Below are positions 7,406-16,909 of a stretch of DNA of 64,000 nucleotides, in pieces (the first letter of the stretch is position 1; every line of letters begins with the position of its first letter). A model generated the notes under the pieces. It ran no database searches. It saw only the letters and a program-made list of their open reading frames with translations, and was not told the origin of the DNA. A program made the translations under genes and the position numbers. The DNA lies in the NCBI RefSeq assembly GCF_028550595.1, contig NZ_JAQQGN010000002.1, positions 186,001-250,000 on the forward strand, given 5' to 3'. The DNA comes from Luteimonas sp. BLCC-B24. GTDB taxonomy: Bacteria > Pseudomonadota > Gammaproteobacteria > Xanthomonadales > Xanthomonadaceae.

Positions 7406-9904
7406 ATGCAGGCACGGGAACGACATACGACGACGGCGCGCAGGCGCTGGGGCTGGATCGCATGCGCATTGCTGGTCCCCGGGCTGGCGCTCGCGCAGAC
7501 CGCACCGCCGGACACCGCGGACAGCGGCTACCGGCTGCCGCCCGCGCCGCTGCAGGCCATCGTCGACGCCCCGCGTGCGCCGCGGCTCCTGCTCGGACCC
7601 AAGCGCGATCTGGCCGCGTTCCTGCAGACGCCGGCGCTGCCGGGCATCGCCGACGTCGCCCAGCCTGAACTCAAGCTCGGCGGCATCCGCATCAATCCCG
7701 CGACCTATGCGGCCAGCCGGTTCTCGTTCGTCTCCGACCTCTGGCTCGCGCCGGTCGGCGGTGGCGACGACATCCGGATCGCCGGACTGCCGCAGCCGCT
7801 GTCGCTGGCCTCGTTCCTGTGGTCGCCGGACCAGCGCCACGTGGCCTTCAGTCACGTGGACGCCGCTGCGGGCCGGGTCGAGCTGTGGCTGATCGACGTC
7901 GACGCGCGCCAGGCCCGCCGGCTGACCACGCGGCCGCTCAATGCCGTGATCGGCAACGGCTTCGAGTGGATGCCCGACAGTCGCAGTCTGCTGGTGCGGC
8001 TGCGGCCCGACGGGCAGGGCGATGCGCCGCAGTCGCTGACCGTGCCGGATGGCCCGAACGTGCAGGAAACCGCCTCCACCGGCACCGTGCAGCAGCTGCG
8101 CACCTTCCAGGACCTGCTGCGCAGCGACCAGGACGCGCGCGTGTTCGCGCACTACATGACCGTGCAGCTGGCGCGCATCACCCTCGACGGCACGGTGACG
8201 CCGATCGGACCACCGTCGCTGACCACCAGCGCCAGCCCGTCGCCGGATGGCCGCTACCTCCTGCGCCAGCAGATCGAGCGCCCGTTCTCCTATCTGGTGC
8301 CGTACACGCGCTTTCCGCGGCGCATCGACGTGATCGACATCGACGGCCAGGTGCGGCACACCGTCGCCCGGCTGCCGCTGGTCGAAGGCCTGCCGGTGGG
8401 CAACGATGCCGTGCCGACCGGCGTGCGGTCGGTCGCCTGGCGCAGCGACGCGCCGGCGACGCTGGTCTGGGTGGAGGCGCAGGACGGCGGCGATCCGGCG
8501 CGCGAGGCCGCGGTGCGCGACATCGTCTACATGCAGGCGGCGCCGTTCCAAGCCGCGGCAACGCCGCTGGCCGAACTGTCGATGCGCTATGCCGGCATCC
8601 AGTGGGGCACCGGTGACCTCGCCCTGCTCAGCGAATACTGGTGGCGCACGCGCCAGATCCGCGAATGGCGCCTGCGGCCCGACGGCTCGGCCGCTCCGCA
8701 TCTGGTGCGCGAGGGCTCGTACGAGGACCGCTACGCCGATCCCGGCACGCCGGTCACGATGCCCGACGCCGCCGGCAATCCACGGTTGCTCGTCGCCGGT
8801 GACGGCAGCAGCATCTACCGCATCGGCGACGGCGCCTCGGACGAGGGCGATCGTCCGTTCCTCGACCGGCAGGATCTCGCCGACGGTACGACGACGCGGT
8901 TGTTCCGCTCGGAGGCCCCGTTCTACGAGGCGCCGGCCGCCGTGCTCGACGCCGACGCCAAGCGCCTGCTGACCACGCGTGAAGCGCCGACCGAACCGGC
9001 GAACTACTACGTGCGCGATCTGGGTGCCGGTGCGGCCGAGCCCGTCGCACTGACCCGCTTCGCCCATCCCACGCCGCAGCTGCGCGACGTGCAGAAGGAG
9101 CTGGTGCGTTTCAAGCGGAAGGACGGCGTGGACCTCACCGGCACGCTGTACCTGCCGGCCGGCTACGACGCGACGCGCGACGGCCCGCTGCCGATGCTGA
9201 TGTGGGCGTATCCGGGCGAGTTCAAATCCGCCGATGCGGCCAGCCAGGTCACCGACTCGCCCTATCGCTTCAACGCCGTCGGCTACTGGGGGCCGCAGGC
9301 GTTCCTGGCCATGGGCTACGCCGTGTTCGCCGACGTCTCGATGCCGATCATCGGCGAGGGTACGGCCGAGCCCAACGACACCTACATCGAACAGCTGGTG
9401 GCCAGTGCCGAAGCCGCGATCGACGAAGTGGTGCGCCGCGGCGTGGCCGACCGCCTGCGTATCGCGATCGGCGGACACTCCTACGGCGCGTTCATGACCG
9501 GCAACCTGCTGGCGCATTCGCGCCTGTTCGCCGCTGGCATCGCGCGCAGCGGCGCCTACAACCGCACGCTGACCCCGTTCGGCTTCCAGGCCGAGGAGCG
9601 CAATTACTGGCAGGCCCAGGACACGTATCTGAAGATGTCGCCGTTCAACTATGCCGGACAGATCAAGGATCCGATCCTGTTGATCCACGGCGAAGAGGAC
9701 AACAACTCCGGCACGTTCCCGATGCAGAGCGAGCGCATGTTCGCCGCGATCAAGGGCCTGGGGGGCACCGCGCGCCTGGTGATGCTGCCGCGGGAATCGC
9801 ATGCCTATCGCGCACGCGAATCGGTGCTGCACATGCTCTACGAAACCAACGCGTGGCTGGAGCGGTATGTGAAGCACCGGCCTGCGGAGGCGGCTGCGCG
9901 CTGA
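7406..9904 (+). CDS. Exported S9 (prolyl oligopeptidase family) serine peptidase
   Basis: This 832-residue serine peptidase most closely resembles the S9D glutamyl-endopeptidase-type subfamily. The ATG at 7406 follows GGAG at 7395 and opens a signal peptide (RRRWGWIACALLVPGLALAQ), so it is periplasmic or secreted. Residues about 60-560 form a beta-propeller (for example FLWSPDQRHVAFS, FEWMPDSRSLLVR). The C-terminal alpha/beta-hydrolase domain carries the triad: Ser692 in GGHSYGAF, Asp765 in GEEDNN and His799 in ESHAY. It degrades peptides rather than folded proteins by analogy with the family. It is a single-gene unit facing away from ahcY. Confidence 0.92.
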   Translation: MQARERHTTTARRRWGWIACALLVPGLALAQTAPPDTADSGYRLPPAPLQAIVDAPRAPRLLLGPKRDLAAFLQTPALPGIADVAQPELKLGGIRINPATYAASRFSFVSDLWLAPVGGGDDIRIAGLPQPLSLASFLWSPDQRHVAFSHVDAAAGRVELWLIDVDARQARRLTTRPLNAVIGNGFEWMPDSRSLLVRLRPDGQGDAPQSLTVPDGPNVQETASTGTVQQLRTFQDLLRSDQDARVFAHYMTVQLARITLDGTVTPIGPPSLTTSASPSPDGRYLLRQQIERPFSYLVPYTRFPRRIDVIDIDGQVRHTVARLPLVEGLPVGNDAVPTGVRSVAWRSDAPATLVWVEAQDGGDPAREAAVRDIVYMQAAPFQAAATPLAELSMRYAGIQWGTGDLALLSEYWWRTRQIREWRLRPDGSAAPHLVREGSYEDRYADPGTPVTMPDAAGNPRLLVAGDGSSIYRIGDGASDEGDRPFLDRQDLADGTTTRLFRSEAPFYEAPAAVLDADAKRLLTTREAPTEPANYYVRDLGAGAAEPVALTRFAHPTPQLRDVQKELVRFKRKDGVDLTGTLYLPAGYDATRDGPLPMLMWAYPGEFKSADAASQVTDSPYRFNAVGYWGPQAFLAMGYAVFADVSMPIIGEGTAEPNDTYIEQLVASAEAAIDEVVRRGVADRLRIAIGGHSYGAFMTGNLLAHSRLFAAGIARSGAYNRTLTPFGFQAEERNYWQAQDTYLKMSPFNYAGQIKDPILLIHGEEDNNSGTFPMQSERMFAAIKGLGGTARLVMLPRESHAYRARESVLHMLYETNAWLERYVKHRPAEAAAR

Positions 9905-9921
9905 GCGCTGAGCGCGGCGTA

Positions 9922-9950
9922 CGGTGACGGCTCTGCGCGCGCCGTCACCG
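9922..9950 (+). terminator. GC-rich hairpin after the S9 peptidase gene
   Basis: CGGTGACGGC / GCCGTCACCG makes a perfect 10-bp stem with a 9-nt loop, starting 18 bp after the stop codon. No T tract follows, so it is only terminator-like and may instead protect the mRNA end. The rest of the gap to 10201 shows no gene. Confidence 0.45.
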
Positions 9951-10201
9951 CCGCGGCGCCCGCGCGGCGCAGGGCGGGCCGGCGAACGGCGTGAACCGGG
10001 TGCGCCGGCACGCTGGGCGTGCGGTGTGGACGTCGCGGGCGCGGCGGCTCGCGCTGCGGCGGCAGGTCCGGTCCAATGCGACGGCGCGGGCGCCGCGTGC
10101 GCGGGATGCTCCGCGGCTGCATCCGATACGCGGCGGCCGCGTCTGGCCGTCAGCCGGGCGACCACCCGCGTGGATCCTGCCGCGGACGCGGCACGTAGGC
10201 T

Positions 10202-10933
10202 TCAGGCCCAGTCGGGTTTGGGCAGCGCCGCAACCGCGCGACGCATGCTGTTGTTCCAGCTGTCACGGATCGCGGCGAGATACGGGTCCTCGTCCTCGTA
10301 GCGGCGCTGCACCTCGACCTTGAGGCTGTTGCGGCGATAGACCAGCAGATCGATCGGCGTACCCACCGAGAGGTTGGAGCGGATGGTCGAATCGAACGAC
10401 ACCAGCGTGCACTGGCTGGCCTCGAGCAGGCTGGTCTTCGAGGTGATCACGCGGTCGAGGATCGGCTTGCCGAACTTGATCTCGCCCGTCTGGAAGAACG
10501 GCGTCTCGTCGGAGCTTTCGATGAAATTGCCTTCGGAGTAGACCAGGAACAGGCGCGGCGCCTCGCCCTGGATCTGGCCACCGACGATGAACGAGCCCGA
10601 CGGGTCGATGCCGCTGTCGCGCAGGTAGGCTTCGTCGCGCGCGCGGATCTCACGCATCGCGTCGCCGACGATCTGCGCCACCTGGAACATCGAGCGTGCA
10701 TTGAGCATGCCCAGGCTGCCGGCCTCGTGCATCGCGCGGTGCTCGAGCAGATTGAGCACGTTCTGGGTCAGCGACAGATTGCCGGCCGACAGGGTGACGA
10801 TGACGCGCTCGCCGTCTCGGGCGAACACACGCATCTTGCCCGCACGGCGGATATGGTCGACACCGGCATTCGTACGCGAGTCGGAAGCCAGGACGAGTCC
10901 CTCGTCGAGGTTCAGCCCGATGCAATAAGTCAT
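10202..10933 (-). CDS. Anbu, proteasome-like NTN-hydrolase peptidase
   Basis: This 243-residue member of the 20S-proteasome-fold family is Anbu (ancestral beta subunit). The ATG at 10933 gives MTYCIGLNLDEGLVLASDSRT. The Thr2 that follows Met is the expected catalytic nucleophile after Met removal, and ASDSRTNAG is the conserved strand with the active-site Asp. Later blocks FIVGGQIQGEAPRLFLVYSEGNFI and KTSLLEASQCTLVSFDSTIRSN fit the fold. Anbu forms ring or helical oligomers in the cytosol. It is the last gene of a cluster with alpha-E and ATP-grasp proteins, which comparative genomics predicts to make and cleave an unknown peptide. The start 24 bp further upstream is less likely because it would bury Thr2. 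Confidence 0.93.
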   Translation of the reverse strand: MTYCIGLNLDEGLVLASDSRTNAGVDHIRRAGKMRVFARDGERVIVTLSAGNLSLTQNVLNLLEHRAMHEAGSLGMLNARSMFQVAQIVGDAMREIRARDEAYLRDSGIDPSGSFIVGGQIQGEAPRLFLVYSEGNFIESSDETPFFQTGEIKFGKPILDRVITSKTSLLEASQCTLVSFDSTIRSNLSVGTPIDLLVYRRNSLKVEVQRRYEDEDPYLAAIRDSWNNSMRRAVAALPKPDWA

Positions 10934-11003
10934 GGCGCGGTACAACCCGGTGAACACGAAACCGGCGCCAATTGTGCACGCTGCGCACGGCCGCGCCCAC
11001 CCG

Positions 11004-12011
11004 TCATCCGCTGGTCTGCCATTGCGTCTGGCGTGGACCGGTGACCGGAGGCCGCGACGGCGCGGTGGTCATGAACTGCCGATGGATCTCGTTGCCGAGC
11101 CGGACCAGGCGCGCCATCGTGTCCTGCAGCCACGGTTCGAGACCGCCGGCGATGATCTCGTCGATGCGCGCGTAGCGCGACTGCGCCGCCAGCGCACCGG
11201 CCTGGCGCACCACTTCGAGCGACTCGATGCCCGACAGGGTCTGCAGGATCTGGTGGATCGCGCCGACGCAGGTCTGCAGCGAGCGGGGGTTGTCGCCGTT
11301 GAGCAGCATCAGCGCGATCACCCCGGCCGGACTCACCGACTCGCGATAGGTGCGCCGGTAGGTCTCGAAGGCCGACAGCGACTGCAGCAGCGCACTCCAC
11401 TGGAAGTACTGGGTGGCATCGCGCGCCTCGCCGCTCTCCGGCAGCTCGGCGTCGCTGCCGATCATGTCGAGCAGGCGGATCGACCAGTCGGCACGTTCGA
11501 TGAAGGTGCCCATCTGCAGGAAGTGGTAGCCCTCGCCGCGGCCCAGGGTGCCGATGGTGATCCCGCGGAACGAGGCCGAACGTGTCTTCACCCACTCCAG
11601 CGTGGTGCTGAGGCCGTCGTGACGCAGGCGCTGGGCGTCGAAGCGGCGGACCTCGAGCCAGGACGCGTTGAGGTCCTCGTACATCTCGCCGGTGATCGCC
11701 ACGCGCTGCGCGCGGGCGTTCTCGCGCGCGGTGCGGATGCAGTTGAAGATCGAGTTCGGATTCTCCGGCGACAGCAGCAGGTGCTGCACCACGCCTTCCG
11801 CATCCAGGGTGCGGCCTTCGGCGATGAAGCTCTCGACGATGCCGAGCGAATCGAGCGCGCGCCGCCACGCCGCCGCCGCGGCCTTGCCGCGGTCCAGGCG
11901 CTCGGGCAAGAGCGCGATGCGCTGGGCCATGTCGAGCAGGCGTGCGGTGTTTTCGGCGCGCTCCATGTGGCGCGCCACCCAGTAGAGGTCGTAGGCGGTT
12001 CTGCACAGCAC
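11004..12011 (-). CDS. Alpha-E domain protein of the Anbu cluster
   Basis: This 335-residue all-helical protein has the diagnostic start LCRTAYDLYWVARHMERAEN, which places it in the bacterial alpha-E (DUF403) family. The family has no measured activity but is nearly always encoded with circularly permuted ATP-grasp enzymes. The GTG start at 12011 lies three bases after the stop of the ATP-grasp gene, so the two are almost certainly co-transcribed and coupled. No signal peptide or membrane segment is visible. Anbu follows 70 bp downstream. Confidence 0.9.
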   Translation of the reverse strand: MLCRTAYDLYWVARHMERAENTARLLDMAQRIALLPERLDRGKAAAAAWRRALDSLGIVESFIAEGRTLDAEGVVQHLLLSPENPNSIFNCIRTARENARAQRVAITGEMYEDLNASWLEVRRFDAQRLRHDGLSTTLEWVKTRSASFRGITIGTLGRGEGYHFLQMGTFIERADWSIRLLDMIGSDAELPESGEARDATQYFQWSALLQSLSAFETYRRTYRESVSPAGVIALMLLNGDNPRSLQTCVGAIHQILQTLSGIESLEVVRQAGALAAQSRYARIDEIIAGGLEPWLQDTMARLVRLGNEIHRQFMTTAPSRPPVTGPRQTQWQTSG

Positions 12012-12014
12012 GCG

Positions 12015-13427
12015 TCAGTTCTCCATGACCCAGGTGTCCTTGGTCCCGCCGCCCTGCGACGAGTTGACCACCAGCGAGCCTTCGCGCAGCGCCACGCGCG
12101 TGAGGCCGCCGGGCACGACATGGATTCTGCGACCGCTGAGGATGTAGGGACGCAGGTCGATGTGCCGCGGTGCGAGGCCGCTTTCGACGAAGGTGGGGCA
12201 GGTGGACAGCGACAGGGTCGGCTGGGCGATGTAGTTGCCGGGATTGGCGAGGATGCGGGCGCGGAACTCCTCGATTTCGGCCCGCGTCGACGCCGGGCCG
12301 ACCAGCATGCCGTAGCCGCCCGCGCCGTGGACCTCCTTGACCACCAGCTCGGGCAGATGGTCGAGGGTGTGGCGCAGGTCGTCGGGATTGCGCAATTGCC
12401 AGGTCGGCACGTTGTGCAGGATCGGCTCTTCGCTGAGGTAGTAGCGGATCATGTCCGGCACGTAGGGATAGACCGACTTGTCGTCACCCACGCCCGTGCC
12501 CGGGGCATTGGCCAGGGTGACGTTGCCGGCGCGGTAGGCGCCGAACAGGCCGGGCACGCCGAGCATCGATTCCGGCCGGAACACCGTCGGATCGAGGTAG
12601 TCGTCGTTGATCCGGCGGTAGATCACGTGCACACGCTGCGCGCCGCGCGTGGTCTGGGCGTAGACCATGTCGTTCTGCACGAACAGGTCCGCCCCCTCCA
12701 CCAGTTCCACACCCATCTGCTGGGCCAGGAAGGCGTGCTCGAAATAGGCCGAATTCGCGGCGCCGGGCGTCAGCACCGCGACCACCGGATTGTCGATGCC
12801 GCTGGGCGCGCATTCGCGCAGGATGTCGAACAGCGCGTCGGGATAGCGGTCGACCGGCGCGATCTGCTGGCGGGCGAACAGCTCCGGCAACAGGCGCGCC
12901 ATCATGCGCCGGTTCTCCAGCATGTAGGACACGCCGGAGGCGACGCGCAGGTTGTCCTCCAGCACGTAGTACTCGCCGTCGCCCGCGCGCACCAGGTCGA
13001 TGCCGGAGACGTGCGAATACACGTTGCCCGCGACCTTCAGGCCCTGCATCTCCTTGCGGTACTCGCTGTTGTCGAGCACCAGTTCGGCCGGAATGCGCCG
13101 GTCGCGGAGGATGCGCTGTTCGCCGTAGATGTCGCCGAGAAACAGGTTCAGCGCATGCACCCGCTGACGCAGCCCCGCCTCGAGCATCTTCCATTCCGCG
13201 GACGGCACGATGCGCGGCACGATGTCGAAGGGAATCAGGCGCTCGTTGCCCGATTCCTCACCGTAGACGGAGAAGGTGATGCCCACGCGGTGGAACGAGA
13301 TCTCCGCCTGGCGGCGCTTGTGCGCGACCTCGTCGAACGAGGTCGTTTCGAGCCAGGCATCGAACGCCTCGTAGTGCGGGCGGACGCCGCCGCTGGCGTC
13401 GTGCATCTCGTCGTAGCTGGGCGACAT
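12015..13427 (-). CDS. Circularly permuted ATP-grasp enzyme of the Anbu cluster
   Basis: This 470-residue predicted carboxylate-amine ligase has the CP-ATP-grasp (DUF404/DUF407) architecture. Visible motifs include FDIVPRIVPSAEWKMLE, NLFLGDIYGEQRIL, EYYVLEDNLRVASGVSYML (acidic ligands), VVAVLTPGAANSAYFEH, and the Lys/Gly-rich PELVVKEVHGAGGYGMLVGP. The C-terminus ends RVALREGSLVVNSSQGGGTK. The ATG at 13427 is preceded by GGAG. By family logic it should form amide bonds on a peptide substrate using ATP; the substrate is unknown. It is the first gene of the three-gene unit, 190 bp after the metK stop. Confidence 0.92.
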   Translation of the reverse strand: MSPSYDEMHDASGGVRPHYEAFDAWLETTSFDEVAHKRRQAEISFHRVGITFSVYGEESGNERLIPFDIVPRIVPSAEWKMLEAGLRQRVHALNLFLGDIYGEQRILRDRRIPAELVLDNSEYRKEMQGLKVAGNVYSHVSGIDLVRAGDGEYYVLEDNLRVASGVSYMLENRRMMARLLPELFARQQIAPVDRYPDALFDILRECAPSGIDNPVVAVLTPGAANSAYFEHAFLAQQMGVELVEGADLFVQNDMVYAQTTRGAQRVHVIYRRINDDYLDPTVFRPESMLGVPGLFGAYRAGNVTLANAPGTGVGDDKSVYPYVPDMIRYYLSEEPILHNVPTWQLRNPDDLRHTLDHLPELVVKEVHGAGGYGMLVGPASTRAEIEEFRARILANPGNYIAQPTLSLSTCPTFVESGLAPRHIDLRPYILSGRRIHVVPGGLTRVALREGSLVVNSSQGGGTKDTWVMEN

Positions 13428-13559
13428 CGTGGACAGGCTCCGGGCAGGGATGCGGATCGGTCCCGCATCGCCTGCGCAGCATGGCGACGGCGCGATGCAC
13501 GGCGCGTGCAGACCGGCGCGGCGCCACGCGATGCCGTGCATTCCCGGTGCCGCCGGGAC

Positions 13560-13591
13560 CCGAACGAAGACGGGCCGCAGAGGCGGCCCGT
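13560..13591 (-). terminator. Terminator-like hairpin after metK
   Basis: Minus-strand ACGGGCCGC / GCGGCCCGT with a four-base loop (CTCT) lies 27 bp past the metK stop and is followed by CTTCGTT. The T tract is poor, so efficiency is uncertain, but position and stem strength fit a metK terminator. Confidence 0.6.
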
Positions 13592-13617
13592 CCGGAGTGC
13601 GGCGATGTCGCCCGCGC

Positions 13618-14829
13618 TCAGCGCAGCTTGGCGTCGGCGCGCAAGGCGTCGGCGCGGTCGGTCTTCTCCCACGAGAACGCGGTCGCGGTGACCTGCTTGC
13701 CCTCGCCGTCGGTGTAGGTGAAGTCCTTCGGCTTGCGGCCGAAGTGGCCATAGGCCGCGGTCGGCTGGTACATCGGGTGGATCAGGTCGAGCATCTGGAT
13801 GATGCCGTACGGCCGCAGGTCGAAATGCCGGCGGATCAGCTTCTCGATCTTGTCGTCCGGAATCTTGCCGGTGCCGAAGGTCGTCACCGAGATCGACGTC
13901 GGCTCGGCCACGCCGATGGCGTACGACACCTGCACCTCGCAGCGGTCGGCGAGGCCCGCGGCGACGACGTTCTTGGCGACGTAGCGCGCGGCGTAGGCGG
14001 CCGAGCGGTCGACCTTGGACGGATCCTTGCCCGAGAACGCGCCGCCGCCGTGACGCGCCCAGCCGCCGTAGGTGTCGACGATGATCTTGCGGCCGGTCAG
14101 GCCGCAGTCGCCCACGGGCCCGCCGATGATGAACTTGCCGGTCGGGTTGATGTGGAACTTGGTGCCCTTGTGCAGCCACTTGGCCGGCAGCACGGGCTTG
14201 ATGATCTCCTCGCGAACGGCCTCGATGAGGTCCTTCTGCTTGATGCCCGGGTCGTGCTGGGTCGACAGCACCACCGCGTCGATCGCGGTCGCCTTGCCGT
14301 CCTCGTAGCGCAGCGTGACCTGCGACTTCGCGTCCGGGCGCAGCCACGAAAGGGTCGAGTTCTTCTTCTTGCGGATCTGCGCCTGGCGCTCGACGAGGCG
14401 GTGCGACAGGTGGATCGCGGCCGGCATGTAGCTGTCGGTCTCGTTGGTCGCATAGCCGAACATCAGGCCCTGGTCGCCCGCGCCCTGTTCTTCCGGCTTC
14501 TTGCGATCCACGCCCTGGTTGATGTCGGGCGACTGCTTGCCGATCAGGTTCAGCACGCCGCAGGTCTCGCCGTCGAAGCCGACGTCGGAGCTGTTGTAGC
14601 CGATGTCGAGGATCACCTTGCGGGTCAGCGCTTCCAGGTCGATCCAGGCGCTGGTGGTGACTTCGCCCGCCACGATGGCCACACCGGTCTTGACCAGCGT
14701 TTCGCAGGCCACGCGTGCGCGCTTGTCCTGCTGCAGGATCGCGTCGAGCACCGCGTCGGAAATCTGGTCGGCGATCTTGTCCGGATGGCCTTCGGAGACC
14801 GACTCGGAGGTGAAGAGATAGCTGGACAT
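13618..14829 (-). CDS. metK: S-adenosylmethionine synthetase
   Basis: This cytosolic enzyme makes SAM from methionine and ATP, the step before all SAM-dependent methylation. The protein has 403 residues, close to family length. The N-terminal [16 protein letters not shown] contains the ATP-binding His. [12 protein letters not shown] and [19 protein letters not shown] are the two family signatures. The ATG at 14829 gives [18 protein letters not shown], matching the usual MetK start. With metF and ahcY it forms the methionine cycle. A TATCAT -10 box at 14876-14871 would give a short leader of about 35 nt containing direct ATATAGG repeats. Confidence 0.97.
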   Translation of the reverse strand: MSSYLFTSESVSEGHPDKIADQISDAVLDAILQQDKRARVACETLVKTGVAIVAGEVTTSAWIDLEALTRKVILDIGYNSSDVGFDGETCGVLNLIGKQSPDINQGVDRKKPEEQGAGDQGLMFGYATNETDSYMPAAIHLSHRLVERQAQIRKKKNSTLSWLRPDAKSQVTLRYEDGKATAIDAVVLSTQHDPGIKQKDLIEAVREEIIKPVLPAKWLHKGTKFHINPTGKFIIGGPVGDCGLTGRKIIVDTYGGWARHGGGAFSGKDPSKVDRSAAYAARYVAKNVVAAGLADRCEVQVSYAIGVAEPTSISVTTFGTGKIPDDKIEKLIRRHFDLRPYGIIQMLDLIHPMYQPTAAYGHFGRKPKDFTYTDGEGKQVTATAFSWEKTDRADALRADAKLR

Positions 14830-14833
14830 CAGG

Positions 14834-14876
14834 CCTATATCCCTATATTCGGATGAAAAGATGGCCGCGGATGATA
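14834..14876 (-). promoter_or_regulatory. metK promoter with repeated ATATAGG motif in the leader
   Basis: On the minus strand the -10-like TATCAT (14876-14871) is followed by an AT-rich leader in which ATATAGG occurs twice, one base apart, immediately before the metK start. The position just downstream of the transcription start would suit a repressor operator. SahR/SamR-type ArsR-family regulators are known to control metK and ahcY in Proteobacteria; assignment to one of these here is a guess. No known SAM riboswitch structure is visible in this leader. Confidence 0.4.
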
Positions 14877-14980
14877 CACGTCGTCGCGGTCGTACGCATC
14901 TTGGGCCGCAGGATGTTGCCTGGCGGTTAAGCGGCCGCGTCGTCATTGCGGCGGGACACCCGAGCCTCGACAATCGGGCC

Positions 14981-15670
14981 ATGCCTGCCATGTCCGAACC
15001 CGATCTCGACGCGCTCGAAACCCTGCTCGAAACCACCGCCGCGCCGCACGGCGGCATGTCGCTGGAAATGCTCGACGGCTATCTGTCGGCGCTGGTGGTC
15101 GGGCCGACGCTGGTGTCGCCCGGTCAGTACATGGAGGCGATCTGGGGTGACGGGCCGCCGCCCGGCGATGCCGACGAGGCGCAGCGGCGCATGGCGCTCG
15201 TCGTCGCGCTGTGGAACCACATCGCCTGGCGTGTCGCCCAGCCGGTTCCCGACGAGGCGCCGGACGACGGGGACCCGAATGCGCACGATCCGCTGATGCC
15301 GCTGGTGCAGTTTCCGGAAGTCGAGCTGCAGGACCCGCCTGCGTCCGAGTCCCTGCCCGAGGCGCTGGTCGGGTTTCCGGCAGGGGCCGAATGGGCCCAG
15401 GGCTTCTTCGCGGGCGTCGCGCTGGCCGATACCGCCTGGGATGCCTGGATCGAAGACGACGAGGCGCTCGCCGAGGATGTCGCGATGCTGTCGCGCCTCG
15501 GCCTCTACAGCGAGGACCACGCCCGCGATGTCGGCGTGGACGCCGACGAGGTGCCGGCCTTCGAGGAGCGTCTGGAAATGATCGGCACGATTCCCGAGAT
15601 CCTCGCCTACTGCAACGACCGCCGGCGCTCGGACAGCGGCCGGCGCGGCGCCGACGTGACCCTGCACTAG
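14981..15670 (+). CDS. UPF0149 (YecA/YgfB) family protein
   Basis: This 229-residue acidic cytosolic protein contains [22 protein letters not shown], the hallmark of the UPF0149 family, and a second conserved block [12 protein letters not shown] followed by [10 protein letters not shown]. The ATG at 14981 is preferred over a second ATG three codons later. Longer YecA relatives end with a Cys-rich SEC-C zinc motif, which is absent here. No activity is established for the family. The gene diverges from metK and is not in an operon. Confidence 0.85.
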   Translation: MPAMSEPDLDALETLLETTAAPHGGMSLEMLDGYLSALVVGPTLVSPGQYMEAIWGDGPPPGDADEAQRRMALVVALWNHIAWRVAQPVPDEAPDDGDPNAHDPLMPLVQFPEVELQDPPASESLPEALVGFPAGAEWAQGFFAGVALADTAWDAWIEDDEALAEDVAMLSRLGLYSEDHARDVGVDADEVPAFEERLEMIGTIPEILAYCNDRRRSDSGRRGADVTLH

Positions 15671-15841
15671 CGTGATGCGTCGGCTTCGACGGCCGTTGCC
15701 CGCACCGGCGCCGGCGTCCGGGCGCGGCGGGCCTCCGCAACGCCCGGGCGGCGCACGCGGCCGGGCCTCGCGGCGTGCCGCCGGGCCGCACCGGTCGATG
15801 GCGCGGCATGTCGGCCGCGCCTGCTCTATCGAGAGAACGCC

Positions 15842-16891
15842 ATGGATTCACTGACCCAGATCGTGCTCGGCGCCTCGGTCGCCGCCGCCGCCGTGCCGGC
15901 CGCGCACCGTCGCGCCGCCCTGCTGGCCGGCGCGGCACTCGGCACCTTGCCCGACCTCGACGGCATTCCGGTGGCGTTGATGACCGACGATCCGGTGCTG
16001 CGCATGACCCTGCACCGCGGCCTCACCCATTCGCTGCTCGTCCTGCCGCTGGTGGCGGCGGCGATCTGGTGGCTGTTCCGGCGCTTCGGCAACGGGCGCG
16101 TCGCCGCGTCGCCGGCGCGCTGGTTCTGGGCCATCCAGCTGGCCCTGGTCACGCATCCGCTGCTCGATGCGTTCACCGTCTACGGCACGCAGCTGCTGTG
16201 GCCGTTCACGCCGCCACCGGCGATGTGGTCGAGCGTCTTCATCATCGATCCGCTGTACACGGTATGGCTGCTGATCGGCGTGCTGGTGGCCGCCTGCGCC
16301 GGTCCGCGTCTGCTCGGCAAGCGCGCGATCACCGCCGGCCTGGTGCTGAGCACGGCGTATCTGGGCTGGTCGCTGGTCGCCAAGACCCTGGTCGAGCGCG
16401 AAGCCGAACGTGCACTGGTCGCGCTGGGCCTCGGCGATGCGCCGCGCTTCTCGGTGCCGATGCCGGCCAACACCCTGCTGTGGCGGGTGGTCGCGATGAC
16501 CGACGTGGGCTATGTCGAAGGCTTCCGTTCGCTGGTCGCCGATCGTGGTCCGATGCGGTTCAGCGCCTACCGGTCCGATGTCGAGGCGCTGCAGGAGAGC
16601 GCGCACCTGCCGGCCGTGCAGCGGCTCGCATGGTTCAACCGCGGCTTCATGGGCGCCGAGGTCATCGACGGCACGCTGCAGCTCAGTGACCTGCGCATGG
16701 GCAACGAGCCGGACTATTTCTTCCGGTTCGACGTGGCGCAGCGCGCGGACACCGGCTGGACCTCGATTCCCCCGGTGCAGGCGCCGATGGCGCGGGACAT
16801 CGGCAATACGTGGAGCGCGACCTGGGCGCGCATCTGGCAGGAGCCGGCGACGCCGGGCCTCGGCACCGGCGAGGCCGTCGGCAGCCCCTGA
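15842..16891 (+). CDS. Membrane-bound metal-dependent hydrolase (YdjM/DUF457 type)
   Basis: This 349-residue integral membrane protein begins MDSLTQIVLGASVAAA. It has the family's conserved acidic and His pattern: GALGTLPDLDGIPV-like segment (residues 33-46), HRGLTHSLLVLPL (around 60), and THPLLDAFTVYG (around 100). Four to five hydrophobic helices span residues 1-180, followed by a soluble domain with LAWFNRGFMGAEV. Relatives are annotated as membrane-bound hydrolases, sometimes LexA-regulated; the substrate is unknown. The GAGAG before the ATG is the ribosome site. It converges on dusB with an 18-bp gap. Confidence 0.85.
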   Translation: MDSLTQIVLGASVAAAAVPAAHRRAALLAGAALGTLPDLDGIPVALMTDDPVLRMTLHRGLTHSLLVLPLVAAAIWWLFRRFGNGRVAASPARWFWAIQLALVTHPLLDAFTVYGTQLLWPFTPPPAMWSSVFIIDPLYTVWLLIGVLVAACAGPRLLGKRAITAGLVLSTAYLGWSLVAKTLVEREAERALVALGLGDAPRFSVPMPANTLLWRVVAMTDVGYVEGFRSLVADRGPMRFSAYRSDVEALQESAHLPAVQRLAWFNRGFMGAEVIDGTLQLSDLRMGNEPDYFFRFDVAQRADTGWTSIPPVQAPMARDIGNTWSATWARIWQEPATPGLGTGEAVGSP

Positions 16892-16909
16892 TGCGCCACG
16901 CGGCGCGGA

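Noticed and set aside
16892-16909. fis gene expected after dusB
   Set aside because: The 18-bp gap is followed by a converging gene; no Fis-like frame exists here.
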